DNA from: Gluconobacter kondonii | GTDB lineage: Bacteria > Pseudomonadota > Alphaproteobacteria > Acetobacterales > Acetobacteraceae | Reading direction: 5' to 3' | Assembly: GCF_002723995.1 (NCBI RefSeq) | Contig: NZ_BEWP01000009.1 | Span: 1 to 64,000, forward strand | DNA length: 64,000 nt | Part shown: positions 17,557 through 27,200 of the stretch, piece by piece | How positions within the stretch are numbered: the first letter of the stretch is position 1 | Layout of the letters: every line of letters begins with the position of its first letter | The notes under the pieces: model-generated | What the model saw: the letters and a program-made list of their open reading frames with translations, nothing else | What the model was told of the DNA's origin: nothing | Database searches by the model: none | Program-made: the position numbers and the translations under genes

Positions 17557-17872
17557 GCGCCGCACCGTGGCGTCCACAGGTGACTGGTCTGGCAGTGGAA
17601 AACATAGTCGCGAGACGTTCCGTTTCCGTCACAATCGAGGCCAAAAACTGAAACGTGAGCTATGCAAAATGGGAATGGGGGTATTCCCAGAACGCGGACG
17701 CGGCCATTTTCCGGACTCCGCTGCCCGTTCCACGCACTGTTGCAGAAATACACAGTTCCCAAAAAACGCCGCTCTTGCGGTAACATTTTGAGACGCATCC
17801 GGTTAGGCTGAATGACGATAAATTAACGATCTACCGGATGTATAGAATACCATGCAGGCAAGGAATAACGAA

Positions 17873-18610
17873 GTGACGTTCCATCATAGCATGGTTCTTC
17901 CATGGGCTAATGTGCCTACCGAAAGAATATCTCGCCTACTGACAGGTACAAAAGTATTAATAGAACGTAAAGAAACTTCGTTAAAGCGCTCGAACACCAG
18001 AAGGTTATGGTCTCAGGATGAGACGAACGCGCTCGTAAAATGCTATCCGACCGACACGGCGATCACAGTCATTGCCGAAAGGATCGGAAGAACTCCGCAG
18101 GCTGTCACGAACAAGGCAAAGCGCCTCGGGCTCCGGCGTCCGCTGACGCTCAAGCGCCAACGTGCGGCAGAAGCACGAAAAAACCAGCTTATTGCTCCCA
18201 AGCTCGATCAGGGTCTCGCATCTGCAACATTAGGGGTCTTCCCGAAAACCGCGTCTGGGAGAGCCATCTGGAACACCCATTCTCTGCATCTTCTGGCCGA
18301 TCTCTGGAAGCGGCTCTACTCACCAGCCTTTATCTCTGAATACTTCGGACTGAAGTATAATACTGTCTGCATGGCTGCGAAGAGAGCAGGCCTTCCAAGC
18401 CGGGCCGGTTTCACTTTGTTACGGAAATCTCCCACCGAAAATCCATTTTCTGTTGCCGAAAATGCAACACTCGCCAGTCAGATGATCGCGCGGACCTGTG
18501 GCATCACGAACACAGTTTTCTTCCAACACCCGAAAGACCGTCGCCAGCAGCATTACAGCTACCTTGGCAGTCGCCTCGTCGAAAAACGCGCATCCGGATG
18601 CTTTCACTGA
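17873..18610 (+). CDS. Double helix-turn-helix (GcrA/Myb-like) putative regulator
   Basis: 245 aa from a GTG at 17873 that has AAGGA 8 nt upstream. An ATG at 17852 lies just 3 bp after a TATAGAAT -10-like box (17841-17848) and so is less likely. It contains two similar winged or homeodomain-like modules: RLWSQDETNALVKCYPTDTA followed by AERIGRTPQAVTNKAKRLGL, and later LLADLWKRLYSPAFISEYFG with KYNTVCMAAKRAGLPSRAG. These resemble GcrA/SANT-type DNA-binding helices. It lies directly upstream of and coupled to dotI, and it lacks the ACTCACA promoter. It is a candidate regulator of the transfer genes (inference). Confidence 0.6.
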   Translation: MTFHHSMVLPWANVPTERISRLLTGTKVLIERKETSLKRSNTRRLWSQDETNALVKCYPTDTAITVIAERIGRTPQAVTNKAKRLGLRRPLTLKRQRAAEARKNQLIAPKLDQGLASATLGVFPKTASGRAIWNTHSLHLLADLWKRLYSPAFISEYFGLKYNTVCMAAKRAGLPSRAGFTLLRKSPTENPFSVAENATLASQMIARTCGITNTVFFQHPKDRRQQHYSYLGSRLVEKRASGCFH

Positions 18611-19257
18611 TGCGTAATGCGTCTGCTGCTATCAGCCGAAGACTTCTTGATCCCGAGTTTCTTCAGCGCGTCATCAAACGTGGACTCATCGCGTTTTCAG
18701 GAAGTCTCGTGCTGAACGTCATTCTTGGATTGGCGCTCACGGTGTTGGTAATGAAAACACCGCATGTTCGCTACATTTACCATGACTCACTTGGGAAACC
18801 CCGCGAGCTAATCGTCACGGATCAACCTTATTTTTCGGACTCCGAGGTGATCAATTGGGCCGCCAGGAAAGTCACCAATCTCTATACGATGGATTTCGTG
18901 AATTATGCGAAGCATCTGGACAACTCTGCCAAAGACTTCGACCTTCCCGCATGGAATGCCTGGGGCCAGTCCTTCTCCGGGCCGGGTAATATCGAGTTTA
19001 TTAAGTCCAAACGTGTTTTCCTGACTGCCACACCGAAGAGTGCGCCATCGATACGTTCCGAAGGAAAAACAAGAACGGGCGACTATGAGTGGCATGTTTC
19101 ATTTCCGATGCTGCTCAAATGGGAAAATGCGTCGGGCTCGACCACCAATCTTCTGGCGGTTGACGTAACCATCAGGCGCACCAACAGTCCCGAGCATCCT
19201 GATGGGCTTGTCATCACCGAACTCAATGCGCCTCGCGCCGCCGATAACGGGGGCTGA
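18610..19257 (+). CDS. dotI: DotI/IcmL/TraM family inner-membrane core protein
   Basis: The ATG at 18610 overlaps the TGA of the regulator (TGATG); an in-frame ATG at 18598 is possible. One membrane segment lies at residues ~28-50 (GSLVLNVILGLALTVLVM), followed by a VirB8-like periplasmic domain with VRYIYHDSLGKPRELIVTDQ and TMDFVNYAKHLD. DotI (IcmL, TraM) forms the inner-membrane ring of type IVB systems. It starts the run dotI-dotH-dotG-... that has the Legionella icmLKEGCDJB order. No frame damage seen. Confidence 0.9.
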   Translation: MRNASAAISRRLLDPEFLQRVIKRGLIAFSGSLVLNVILGLALTVLVMKTPHVRYIYHDSLGKPRELIVTDQPYFSDSEVINWAARKVTNLYTMDFVNYAKHLDNSAKDFDLPAWNAWGQSFSGPGNIEFIKSKRVFLTATPKSAPSIRSEGKTRTGDYEWHVSFPMLLKWENASGSTTNLLAVDVTIRRTNSPEHPDGLVITELNAPRAADNGG

Positions 19258-20184
19258 ATGCACGTCGCAATCAAAATGGTTCTCGGGATTCTGCTACTAG
19301 CGGTTCCCGACACGGTGGTCTGCGCACAGACCACGCGGGACAGCAATGGAGCGCCACGGGTTGATCCCATTTATGAGGGTTTGCCGCCACCGCCGAGTGC
19401 GATGCAAAACCTCTATGACCGGTTCGATCAGGGCCAAAGAAACCTTGATGCGCAAGACGACCCGCATCGGCTCGCCACTCCGGCATCCCGTTCGGTTCGT
19501 GTGTCCCTCGCTCCCGGCGCTCAAACCAACATTATCAGAATTGCGCAGGATTATCCCGCAGCGATCACGTTTCTTGATGAAACAGGCCAAGCATGGCCAA
19601 TTGCGTGGAATATTGCCACCAACAAAAGCGGTGGCTGCGATGCACAGGGACAGGGGCAAAACTCGGCCGTGCGGAGTGTGGGTATCAACGCCTGCGTACC
19701 GGAAGCGGGGTCTAATGTTCTGCAGCTCACGCCCATTTCGCGATATGCCCACGGTGGTCTCCTGGTCAACCTCAAGGGAGCCCCAAAGCCAATATCATTT
19801 ATGGTTATCAGTGGCACGGGAACCTACGACGCGGACCTGACTGTGCGGGTTGCTGCACGCGGACCAAACGCAAAAGACGCCCCGAACCTTGAACCCGACG
19901 CGCCCGCCACAGGTGATCGCAATCTGGACGCGATGCTCGATGGCGCACCGCCCGCTGATGCTGTTCCATTAGTCGTTTCTGGCGTGAGTCCGGATCGGAT
20001 CAGAGCGTGGAAGCTGGGGGACAAAATGTACCTCCGCACGGATTACACGCCGATTTCTCCAGCTCCAACCGCTCATGAATCTGAATACGACGTCGGAATC
20101 TATGAGATCCCGCAGACATCAAAGGTGCTGTTGTCCTCAGGTGCCCGGATTGTCTCAGCTACACTTTCGGAGGATGGCCCGTGA
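19258..20184 (+). CDS. dotH: DotH/IcmK/TraN family outer-membrane core protein
   Basis: 308 aa with a signal peptide (VLGILLLAVPDTVVCA-Q). Conserved features are GLPPPPSAMQNLYDRFDQGQ, the beta-rich domain (SVRVSLAPGAQTNIIRIAQD, ITFLDETGQAWPI) and a C-terminal domain (VSPDRIRAWKLGDKMYLRTD). DotH with DotC and DotD makes the outer-membrane core of type IVB systems. Its C-terminal part is related to VirB9. It abuts dotI and overlaps dotG. Confidence 0.9.
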   Translation: MHVAIKMVLGILLLAVPDTVVCAQTTRDSNGAPRVDPIYEGLPPPPSAMQNLYDRFDQGQRNLDAQDDPHRLATPASRSVRVSLAPGAQTNIIRIAQDYPAAITFLDETGQAWPIAWNIATNKSGGCDAQGQGQNSAVRSVGINACVPEAGSNVLQLTPISRYAHGGLLVNLKGAPKPISFMVISGTGTYDADLTVRVAARGPNAKDAPNLEPDAPATGDRNLDAMLDGAPPADAVPLVVSGVSPDRIRAWKLGDKMYLRTDYTPISPAPTAHESEYDVGIYEIPQTSKVLLSSGARIVSATLSEDGP

Positions 20185-21428
20185 CCGACGCCCCATCAGG
20201 ACCGAGCTCGGCCGCTCGTGGCTTTGCATCCAGTATCAAGTCCTCCCGCCGCCCCGCCTTTGCGGCTGCGGGCCTCCTGCTTTTCGCCGCGGGCGGGTGG
20301 TACATCATGAGCCACGGATCTGCGCCGAAACCGAAATCGGCAGCGTTGCAGACCCCGAACCTTGCGCCACCTGCGGGAGGCAATAATCATTCCGACAAGC
20401 TGGACAGCGCGACGCTCCAAAAAGAAAAGGCCGATGCCGATGCTGCTAAGGCCCATGGAAAATCTTTTGCGAGTGCGCTGACAACAAACAGGCCTCTTGG
20501 GGACGATAAGGCGCCACTTTTGAATGGGATGCCCGGTACGGGTTCGGCAACACAAGCTGGCGTCACCCCGCCTGGTACAGCCCACACGTCGCCACCGCCC
20601 GCAGTGAACCAGTTCACGCGCGCTCCAGCAGGAACAAAGGCCGCCCCAGCACCACCGGCCAGCCGTGTGCGGCGACCGGGAGAACTTTCCGAAGCGCAGG
20701 AGGTCGAGCTTTTGGCAGCATGGAGCGGACGGGCGGGCTCATTGGACATGGAACTTCCGGCCGAATCTGTCGCAGCGAGCGCCCATAAGCAGGCGAACGC
20801 CTCTTTTACCCAAGAGCCGCAGTCCTCTCAATCAAGCGCAAGTGCTGCACAACAAAATGCGGCGACGGTAAAACCGGCAACCCACAGGCTCCTTGCCGCA
20901 GGACGTGGCGTCTATGGTCATTCCGTACTCGGCATCAATAGCGACTATCCCGGCACGCCCGTACTCGTCGAAGTTGATTCAGGATCACTGGCCCACGACA
21001 GGCTGTCTGGCTCCTTTGAACGCAAAGACGAACGGCTGGTTATCAAGTTCGATAAACTTATGATCGGGGACAGCGATCCTTTGCCGGTCTCGGCTTATGC
21101 TGTGGCACCCGACACCATGGAAACGGGCCTCGCTTCGGAAGTTCAGGAGCATCTCGCGACGCGCATCTTTCTTCCGGCCGCTGCTGCTTTTGTCGAAGGT
21201 CTTGGCAACGCCATGCAGAACTCAAACACAAACAGCGTCACAAGCGGGCTTGGCGTAAGTTCGTTTACGCATCTGACGTTGCCTCAACAGCTTGCCGTCG
21301 GTGCCGGACGGGCCGGACAGGAGATGGGCCAGCTCCTGCAAAAACAAACGCCGCAGAACCCCACGGTCCTTTTGCACAAGGACGATCCTATCGGAGTGAT
21401 TTTCACGGACCCCGTCGACGTCCCCTGA
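20181..21428 (+). CDS. dotG: DotG/IcmE/TraO family VirB10-like channel protein
   Basis: 415 aa from a GTG overlapping the dotH stop (GTGA). It has a cytoplasmic N-terminus, one membrane segment at residues ~32-50 (FAAAGLLLFAAGGWYIM), a Pro/Ala-rich periplasmic linker and a C-terminal VirB10-like beta-barrel domain (VYGHSVLGINSDYPGTPVLV, LVIKFDKLMIGDSDPLPVSA). DotG spans both membranes and lines the channel. It is shorter than Legionella DotG (~1,050 aa) because the long pentapeptide-like repeat region is absent, as in plasmid TraO proteins. Confidence 0.9.
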   Translation: MTDAPSGPSSAARGFASSIKSSRRPAFAAAGLLLFAAGGWYIMSHGSAPKPKSAALQTPNLAPPAGGNNHSDKLDSATLQKEKADADAAKAHGKSFASALTTNRPLGDDKAPLLNGMPGTGSATQAGVTPPGTAHTSPPPAVNQFTRAPAGTKAAPAPPASRVRRPGELSEAQEVELLAAWSGRAGSLDMELPAESVAASAHKQANASFTQEPQSSQSSASAAQQNAATVKPATHRLLAAGRGVYGHSVLGINSDYPGTPVLVEVDSGSLAHDRLSGSFERKDERLVIKFDKLMIGDSDPLPVSAYAVAPDTMETGLASEVQEHLATRIFLPAAAAFVEGLGNAMQNSNTNSVTSGLGVSSFTHLTLPQQLAVGAGRAGQEMGQLLQKQTPQNPTVLLHKDDPIGVIFTDPVDVP

Positions 21429-21430
21429 CT

Positions 21431-21456
21431 GCACTCACAACGGCCTCTGGCATCCT
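21431..21456 (+). promoter_or_regulatory. Transfer-regulon promoter motif (site 4)
   Basis: GCACTCACA at 21431-21439, 11 bp, CATCCT at 21451-21456. The ATG of the next gene is 29 bp downstream behind AGGAGGGA. Confidence 0.65.
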
Positions 21457-21485
21457 GCAATCACGATACAGGAGGGACCATTAGC

Positions 21486-22712
21486 ATGCGAGGAAACGCA
21501 ATGCGCCGTGAGGACACAGGAGGGGTCGTTGAGATGCTGCGGCCCCAGAAGCGCTCCCCAGACCAGCCCGGCACACAGGCCGAAGACGCCCCGATACCAC
21601 AGGAGACGGAGCTGCCGGGTACCCGGGCGCATGCGCCAGAGGCAGCGGCAGAGAACGGCCGCAAGCCTCGGAATGCGCAAAGTAACGAGGAACATCACGT
21701 CACGCGCGCGCCACGAACTCGGCTACTTGTCGGAACGGCGCTGGCGTTGCTCGGGACAGGAGGTCTTCTTGGCGGTGCTGTGGCCGTCGGTGCGCATTTC
21801 GGCGTTCCAATCCCTTTCGTAAATGACACGGCACGCGTATCGGTACCCTCCAGATCGAACGTGCCTGCCGTGGCTTCTGCCCGGAAGGAACCCTTGGCGC
21901 TGACGCCACCAGCGCTCGGCACGCCCGATGTGTCAGAGAAACAGGCCCAGGAGCCATCGGTAGCTCAAAGCGACGACCCTTTCGCAGGCGAGGGCATGTC
22001 AGCCCCTATCGACCCCCCTGCCGCCCCGAAGCCTGCGGCAGTCAAAGCGGCTCCGACCATCTCCACGACGCCCGCTGTCGCGGACCAAACGCCGAACGCC
22101 CCAGCGGTTCCCACGAGCCAGGCGGCACCTGCGCCTCAGACACAGCCAATCGTGTCAGTAGCTTCGGCCACAGCACCCGTGCCTTCTGTCGCGTCACCTG
22201 CATCCTCGTCTCCGGACGCAGCTCTCGAGCTCGAGATGGCCAAGCAGCTGAAGGCGTTGGACGATCATGTCGCGGCCTTGCAGAAAAACGTCGATGCCAT
22301 GCAGGACAATCTGACGGGGGCGCTAAACCGCGGTCTTGGCGAGTTCAAGGGACGTCTTGACGAGCTTCAGCATCACGAAGACCAGACAGATCGCGCACTC
22401 CAGGCGAGCCAGTCCGCGCTCCTCCATCCTGCTCATGACCACAGCAACGCCGCACCCATTGCGTCTCGGGTCGTAAATGTCGCGCTGCCTCACCCTTCCG
22501 CCGAACCCAGCGCGCCGAAACCCGCCCCTGTTCATCTGCCCCAGTACACAGTGCAGGCAGGAGCGCCAGGAATTGCCATTCTTCAAGATGAACAGGGCAA
22601 TGCCAGTCGCGTCGAGGCCGGCTCCGTTATTCCCGGTTGGGGACCCGTCATCACGATCACGTCTTCAGGCTCGCGATGGGTCGTGCGCACCCCAAAAGGC
22701 CTGATCCACTAA
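21486..22712 (+). CDS. TraP/DotF-like membrane protein
   Basis: 408 aa. A disordered cytoplasmic N-terminus (~75 aa) is followed by one membrane segment (LLVGTALALLGTGGLLGGAV) and a long Ala/Pro-rich periplasmic linker. Next is a coiled coil at residues ~245-310 (MAKQLKALDDHVAALQKNVD) and a small C-terminal domain (ISRV... YTVQAGAPGIAILQDEQGNA). Position between dotG and dotE corresponds to icmG/dotF and to IncI traP. The sequence itself is only weakly diagnostic. Strong ribosome site (AGGAGGGA). Confidence 0.65.
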   Translation: MRGNAMRREDTGGVVEMLRPQKRSPDQPGTQAEDAPIPQETELPGTRAHAPEAAAENGRKPRNAQSNEEHHVTRAPRTRLLVGTALALLGTGGLLGGAVAVGAHFGVPIPFVNDTARVSVPSRSNVPAVASARKEPLALTPPALGTPDVSEKQAQEPSVAQSDDPFAGEGMSAPIDPPAAPKPAAVKAAPTISTTPAVADQTPNAPAVPTSQAAPAPQTQPIVSVASATAPVPSVASPASSSPDAALELEMAKQLKALDDHVAALQKNVDAMQDNLTGALNRGLGEFKGRLDELQHHEDQTDRALQASQSALLHPAHDHSNAAPIASRVVNVALPHPSAEPSAPKPAPVHLPQYTVQAGAPGIAILQDEQGNASRVEAGSVIPGWGPVITITSSGSRWVVRTPKGLIH

Positions 22713-22713
22713 A

Positions 22714-23259
22714 ATGGAGGGGCTCTTCGACTTCGCTCAGGATCTTGGTGCCGCGCTGTCCTGGTTGCTTCCGTTTCTCTGCTACGTCGGCGGAGGCTGC
22801 TTTCTTCTGAGCGGCGTTATGGGCATTTTTCAGCGATCATCCATCAGTAACGGATTACTCTCCAAGGGCGTGGTTCCGGAGATGATGATCCTTGTCGGTG
22901 CGACATTCCTGTCGTTTCCCGAGTTCCTCAATATGGGAAACCGAACCCTCGGTTTCGAGGGCAATGCGGGCATCGGCACACCGACCAAGATGAGCTTCTC
23001 GTCAGATACCCTGATGACGGCGGCCCAAGGCGGCCCGCTGGCTGCCCTGACGGCCATCCTCAATGTCTTTCATGTCTATTTCGCAGCCTATGGCGCGCTG
23101 ATCGTCTATTTCGCGATCGTGCGTCAGATGGGCCGGGCGAAAGGCGCGAACAACAGTTCCACCGGCCTGAACATGGTCATGGGAATAGCGGGATTCCTCG
23201 TGATGAACGCAGACGTCCTTGGTCCTGCACTCCTCAAAGAACTGAAGCTTGTGCAGTGA
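22714..23259 (+). CDS. dotE: DotE/IcmC/TraQ-like inner-membrane protein
   Basis: 181 aa with about four hydrophobic segments: WLLPFLCYVGGGCFLLSGVM, MMILVGATFLSFPEFL, HVYFAAYGALIVYFAIV and LNMVMGIAGFLVMNADVLG. These match the hydrophobic pattern of DotE/IcmC and IncI TraQ. It sits 1 bp after the TraP-like gene and before icmD, as in Legionella (icmG-icmC-icmD). Confidence 0.75.
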   Translation: MEGLFDFAQDLGAALSWLLPFLCYVGGGCFLLSGVMGIFQRSSISNGLLSKGVVPEMMILVGATFLSFPEFLNMGNRTLGFEGNAGIGTPTKMSFSSDTLMTAAQGGPLAALTAILNVFHVYFAAYGALIVYFAIVRQMGRAKGANNSSTGLNMVMGIAGFLVMNADVLGPALLKELKLVQ

Positions 23260-23312
23260 CCCCACACCTTCACCCTACAGTTGACGCCGAGAGCGTCTAT
23301 TCCGGAGTCATT

Positions 23313-23714
23313 ATGACACAGACCTCCCACACACACCTGAAGCGTTCCCTGATGGTCGCGGCCCCTTCGCTTGCCGCATTGTCATCTCTTGCTTTCGCTT
23401 CCGCAGCACATGCTCAGGCTATTGACGACATCACGCGTGATGCAACCCAGAAGGGGATGAACGCCTTTGGCATGGCGCTGAACGCCTTCTGCTTTATTGG
23501 CGGTGGCATTCTGCTTGCGATGGCGGTTTTCGGCTGGTGGCAGCATCAGCGGAATCCGAACGCAGGATCAAAGCCGGGCATGATCATGGCTGGCTTTATC
23601 TGCGGTGGCATCCTGCTGGCTTTTCCGTTCCTCGCCAAGACTGCGTCCTTCACGATGTTTGGTACCGCACCGAGCGTCACAGGCGAGCAGCAGCAGATGA
23701 AGTTCGACAAGTAA
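23313..23714 (+). CDS. icmD: IcmD/DotP/TraR-like small membrane protein
   Basis: 133 aa from ATG 23313 (GGAG 5 nt upstream; the longer GTG frame at 23256 lacks a ribosome site). A cleavable signal ends near ASAAHAQA. Two membrane segments follow (FCFIGGGILLAMAVFGWWQ and MIMAGFICGGILLAFPFLA), a VirB2/IcmD-like layout. The position between dotE and dotN supports IcmD (TraR). Confidence 0.75.
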   Translation: MTQTSHTHLKRSLMVAAPSLAALSSLAFASAAHAQAIDDITRDATQKGMNAFGMALNAFCFIGGGILLAMAVFGWWQHQRNPNAGSKPGMIMAGFICGGILLAFPFLAKTASFTMFGTAPSVTGEQQQMKFDK

Positions 23715-23715
23715 G

Positions 23716-24258
23716 ATGCCGTCGTCCCGTCCACTCGTCTCAACCGGCAAAAACAAGCTGATGGTCGAGGACCTGAAGGCACCATCTAGCGGGCACTGCA
23801 CCTGCTGCGAGCACATGCTCGCGGTAGTCAGCGTGGCAGGCAGACCCCTCTGCCTGACCTGTGCTCCGGCCTTTGCCCTTGATGAGCCAGGTATAGACGA
23901 TGTTGCGACCCTGATATGGCTTCCCCACCTGGATCAAGGTGCTCTGGGGCGTTGCGTCACAGCGCTTCATGTAGCGGCAAGAGCAACTGACCATACCGTA
24001 CACGACCAGTCGCTTACTGGTCAGGCGCTCAGCGCAAAGCGTGCCTTCGAGGCGCTTCTCTCCTGCCGCCTCGGGGCCGTGGAGAAAATCGGAACGGACC
24101 GCCCGTCTCTGTATCGATCCGCTCTGAAGAGCCTCTCTCGTAACCCTCTTCCGGAAGCCCATGAAACAGGACTGCGGATCCTCATGAAGGGCACGTGGTT
24201 TCCAGATAATCCGCGCCGCTATCTCGACGCGGCTCAAGAATGGGCAGTGGCACGCTGA
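23716..24258 (+). CDS. dotN: DotN/IcmJ/TraT-like zinc-binding protein
   Basis: 180 aa, cytoplasmic. Residues ~28-52 hold paired Cys motifs (CTCC...LCLTC) typical of the zinc knuckle of DotN/IcmJ, followed by IWLPHLDQGALGRCVTALHV. DotN binds the DotL coupling protein in Legionella. It lies directly before dotO (icmB), as in icmD-icmJ-icmB, and its stop overlaps the next ATG. Confidence 0.8.
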   Translation: MPSSRPLVSTGKNKLMVEDLKAPSSGHCTCCEHMLAVVSVAGRPLCLTCAPAFALDEPGIDDVATLIWLPHLDQGALGRCVTALHVAARATDHTVHDQSLTGQALSAKRAFEALLSCRLGAVEKIGTDRPSLYRSALKSLSRNPLPEAHETGLRILMKGTWFPDNPRRYLDAAQEWAVAR

Positions 24259-27200
24259 TGTTACGTAAAAAACCTGCGCACTCAGACGAGCAGGAAAGCC
24301 CCCGTCTTCCCCGGTCCAGAGCCTCCTTCCTTGATGGTGTCCTGCGCTGGATTGCCGCCGCCTCTACCTATCTGCACCGGGACGTGACATCGTTCTGCGA
24401 TCTGGCAACCTGCGATCAACGCGGCCTGATCACGTTCCAGGGCGATTACGCCACCGTCATCAGCCTGCGAGGAATGCGGCGGATTGCCAACGGCGCTGAA
24501 ATCGCCGCGGCATCCTCGCGACTTCGTCTGGCTCTAGGTAGTCAGTTCAGCCGACCCGGGCATGCGTTGCAGTTCTGCTATGTCGCCGATCCTGAGGGTG
24601 TCGGTGAGAGCATCCGGCGAAACCTCGATGAACGACGGACCGTTGCAGGTGCGCTGAACGCCGATTTCGAAGATATCTTCACGGAACGACAGAAGGTGCT
24701 TCCGCCCTTCATGCGTCAGGAGCGCACGTATCTTGTGCTCTGGACAAGACCTGCATGCCTGTCATCGCAGGAGGTGTCACAGGCGAAGCGCGAGCGGGCC
24801 AACCGCCTCAAGGGTCTGCCGCCGCTTGGTGATGCACAGAACCCACTTTTGGGAAGCCTCGAACTCGGCACCATCCATCAGACCTTCGTTCAGGGCACTT
24901 GCGATGCTCTGAGTGCTGAGGCTGTGCAGGTCGATATTCTCAGCCCCGAAGAGGGTCTTCAGGCCATTCGCCACGAACTCTACCCCGATACGATAGGCTC
25001 TTCGTGGACCCCCTCCACGCCGCTTCGCAGCCCGGGTGAAACCATTCCGGAGACTGAAGCGCCCCCTGATGCGTCGGCGGCCTTATGGCCCCCGTTGCGC
25101 GAACAGCTCTTTCGTGACGATGCTGCCACTCCTGATTTTTCGACCGCCCGAATAGGTGTGTTCGACTGGAGCCCCATCGAGCTGACGCGTGTACCCGAAA
25201 TGCCGGTGCCGGGCGTCAGCAACAAGCCGGTTCCGACTTTTACCGAGCTTGCGGCACGTCTGTCGGGTCGTCGCATACCATGGCGCGCGACAGCTTTGAT
25301 CGAAGGCGTGCGACCGGGTTACATGATGTGGAAGGATACGATCGCTCAGTTCCTGAAATTCGGCTCCAACACCCCCATCAATTCCGGGTTCGAAGAGCTG
25401 AAGGCCATGCGTAACAGCCAGAGTGACAGCATCGTCAAGCTGCGCATGGCCTTCGCCACCCGCTCGAACGCCGGTGACACCGAGACACTCCGCACCCGCG
25501 CCTCAAGGCTGGAGCAGGCCATCCAGTCCTGGGACAGTGCTCAGGCCAGCCGCGTGTGTGGAGATCCGCTTGCGGGTGTGCTGTCTTCCGTCCTCGGGAT
25601 CGCCCTTGCCTCGACCGCACCTCCGACCCCTGGCCCGATGTCCCAGATTCTGACGATGATGCCATGGGCCAGGCCAGGGATGCCCTGGGCCGACGGCGCA
25701 ATGCTGTTTCGTGCGAACGACGGCACCGTGGTTCCTTATGACCCTGCTGGCTCAGGGCGCGAGGCGGTACTTGACCTGTTCGTAGCGCCTTCTCGTCGCG
25801 GCAAATCCATGCTGGCCAATGCCCTCCTGCTGGCCACGGTTCTGAGCCCTGCTGCAATGACAGCTCAAGGCGCCAAACTGCCCCTGATCGGCAAGATGGA
25901 CGTTGGAGATTCGTCTTCAGGGTTTATCGATATGGTCAAGGCCGGCTTGCGACAGGAAGACCGGCACCTTGCAATCCATATTCCGTTTCAGCTGATTGAC
26001 GAACACGCTTACAATATTTTCGATACCGAAACATGCTGCCGGGCACCGCTGCCCTATCACCGCACGTTTCTGACCAATTTCATCGCGCAGATCTGCAAGC
26101 CGCTGGATGGCTCAGACTTCGAGGGCATGAACCAGCTGATCGACGCGCTCATTACGGCCGCGTATGAATACTTCTCTGACACGGGACCCTCTGTGCGGCC
26201 AAAGATGTACCGTGAGGGCGTTGATCGCTCGGGCATCGACGCGGCTCTTGCGCACCATCGTCTTGTGGCGACGCGGAATACGTCCTGGTGGGAAGTTGCA
26301 GACCTGCTGGCAAACGCCGGCGACATGCGCATGGCGCACCGCGCAACACAGTTTGCCGTTCCGGTTATCGGCGATCTCGTCGAGGTCGTGCGTGAAGAGC
26401 GCATCCGCATGGAGTTCGACAAGACGAACCCGACAGGCGGCGCAGAGTCCTCCATTGACGTCTTCCGACGATACCTCAATCACTTCGTCGCAAAATTTCC
26501 AAGTCTGACAAAGCCCACACGTCTGGATCTTGGAGATGCGCGGATTGTGGTCATCGACATTGACCGGGTCGCGCCGGAGGGTCAGGGAGAGGCACAGCGC
26601 CAGACAGATCTTATGTATCTTCTGGGGTTTCAGATCGCTTCGCGCAACTTCTTCCTACATCCAGAGGATGCCCAATACGTCCCTCTCCATGTGCGTCCGT
26701 ATCATCGCAAGCGTTTCGAGGAGTTTCGGGAAAGCTTCAAGCGGATTGAGTGCGACGAGTTCCAGAGAACCGCAGGTGCCCCGTTCGTGCAAAAGCAGTT
26801 CGAAGAGGCGGCACGGCGCGGCGCGAAGCTCAACGTAAAAATCGGCCTTGCCAGCCAGAAGCTCGCCGACTTTGGGGACTATCTCATCTCTCACTCGACC
26901 GGTCGCTTCATCCTGGGGGCAGGCGACGAAGACGAAGCCAATGAGATCTGCACACGGTTCCGCCTGAGTTCAGCTGCGCAGGCCATCGTACGCAATGGAC
27001 TGAACGGCCCTCGCGCCGATGGAAGCGGTGCCCCACTCATCTGGCAGACGCGCGTAAATCACGAGCTCTACGAGTTGTTCGTTCTCAATCTCATGGGGCC
27101 GATTGAACTCTGGGCTCTCTCCACCAGTCCAAAGGACACGGCGCTGCGCCGCCGCCTTTATGACGCGTTAGGAACGACGGAAGCACGTCGACGCCTCGCA

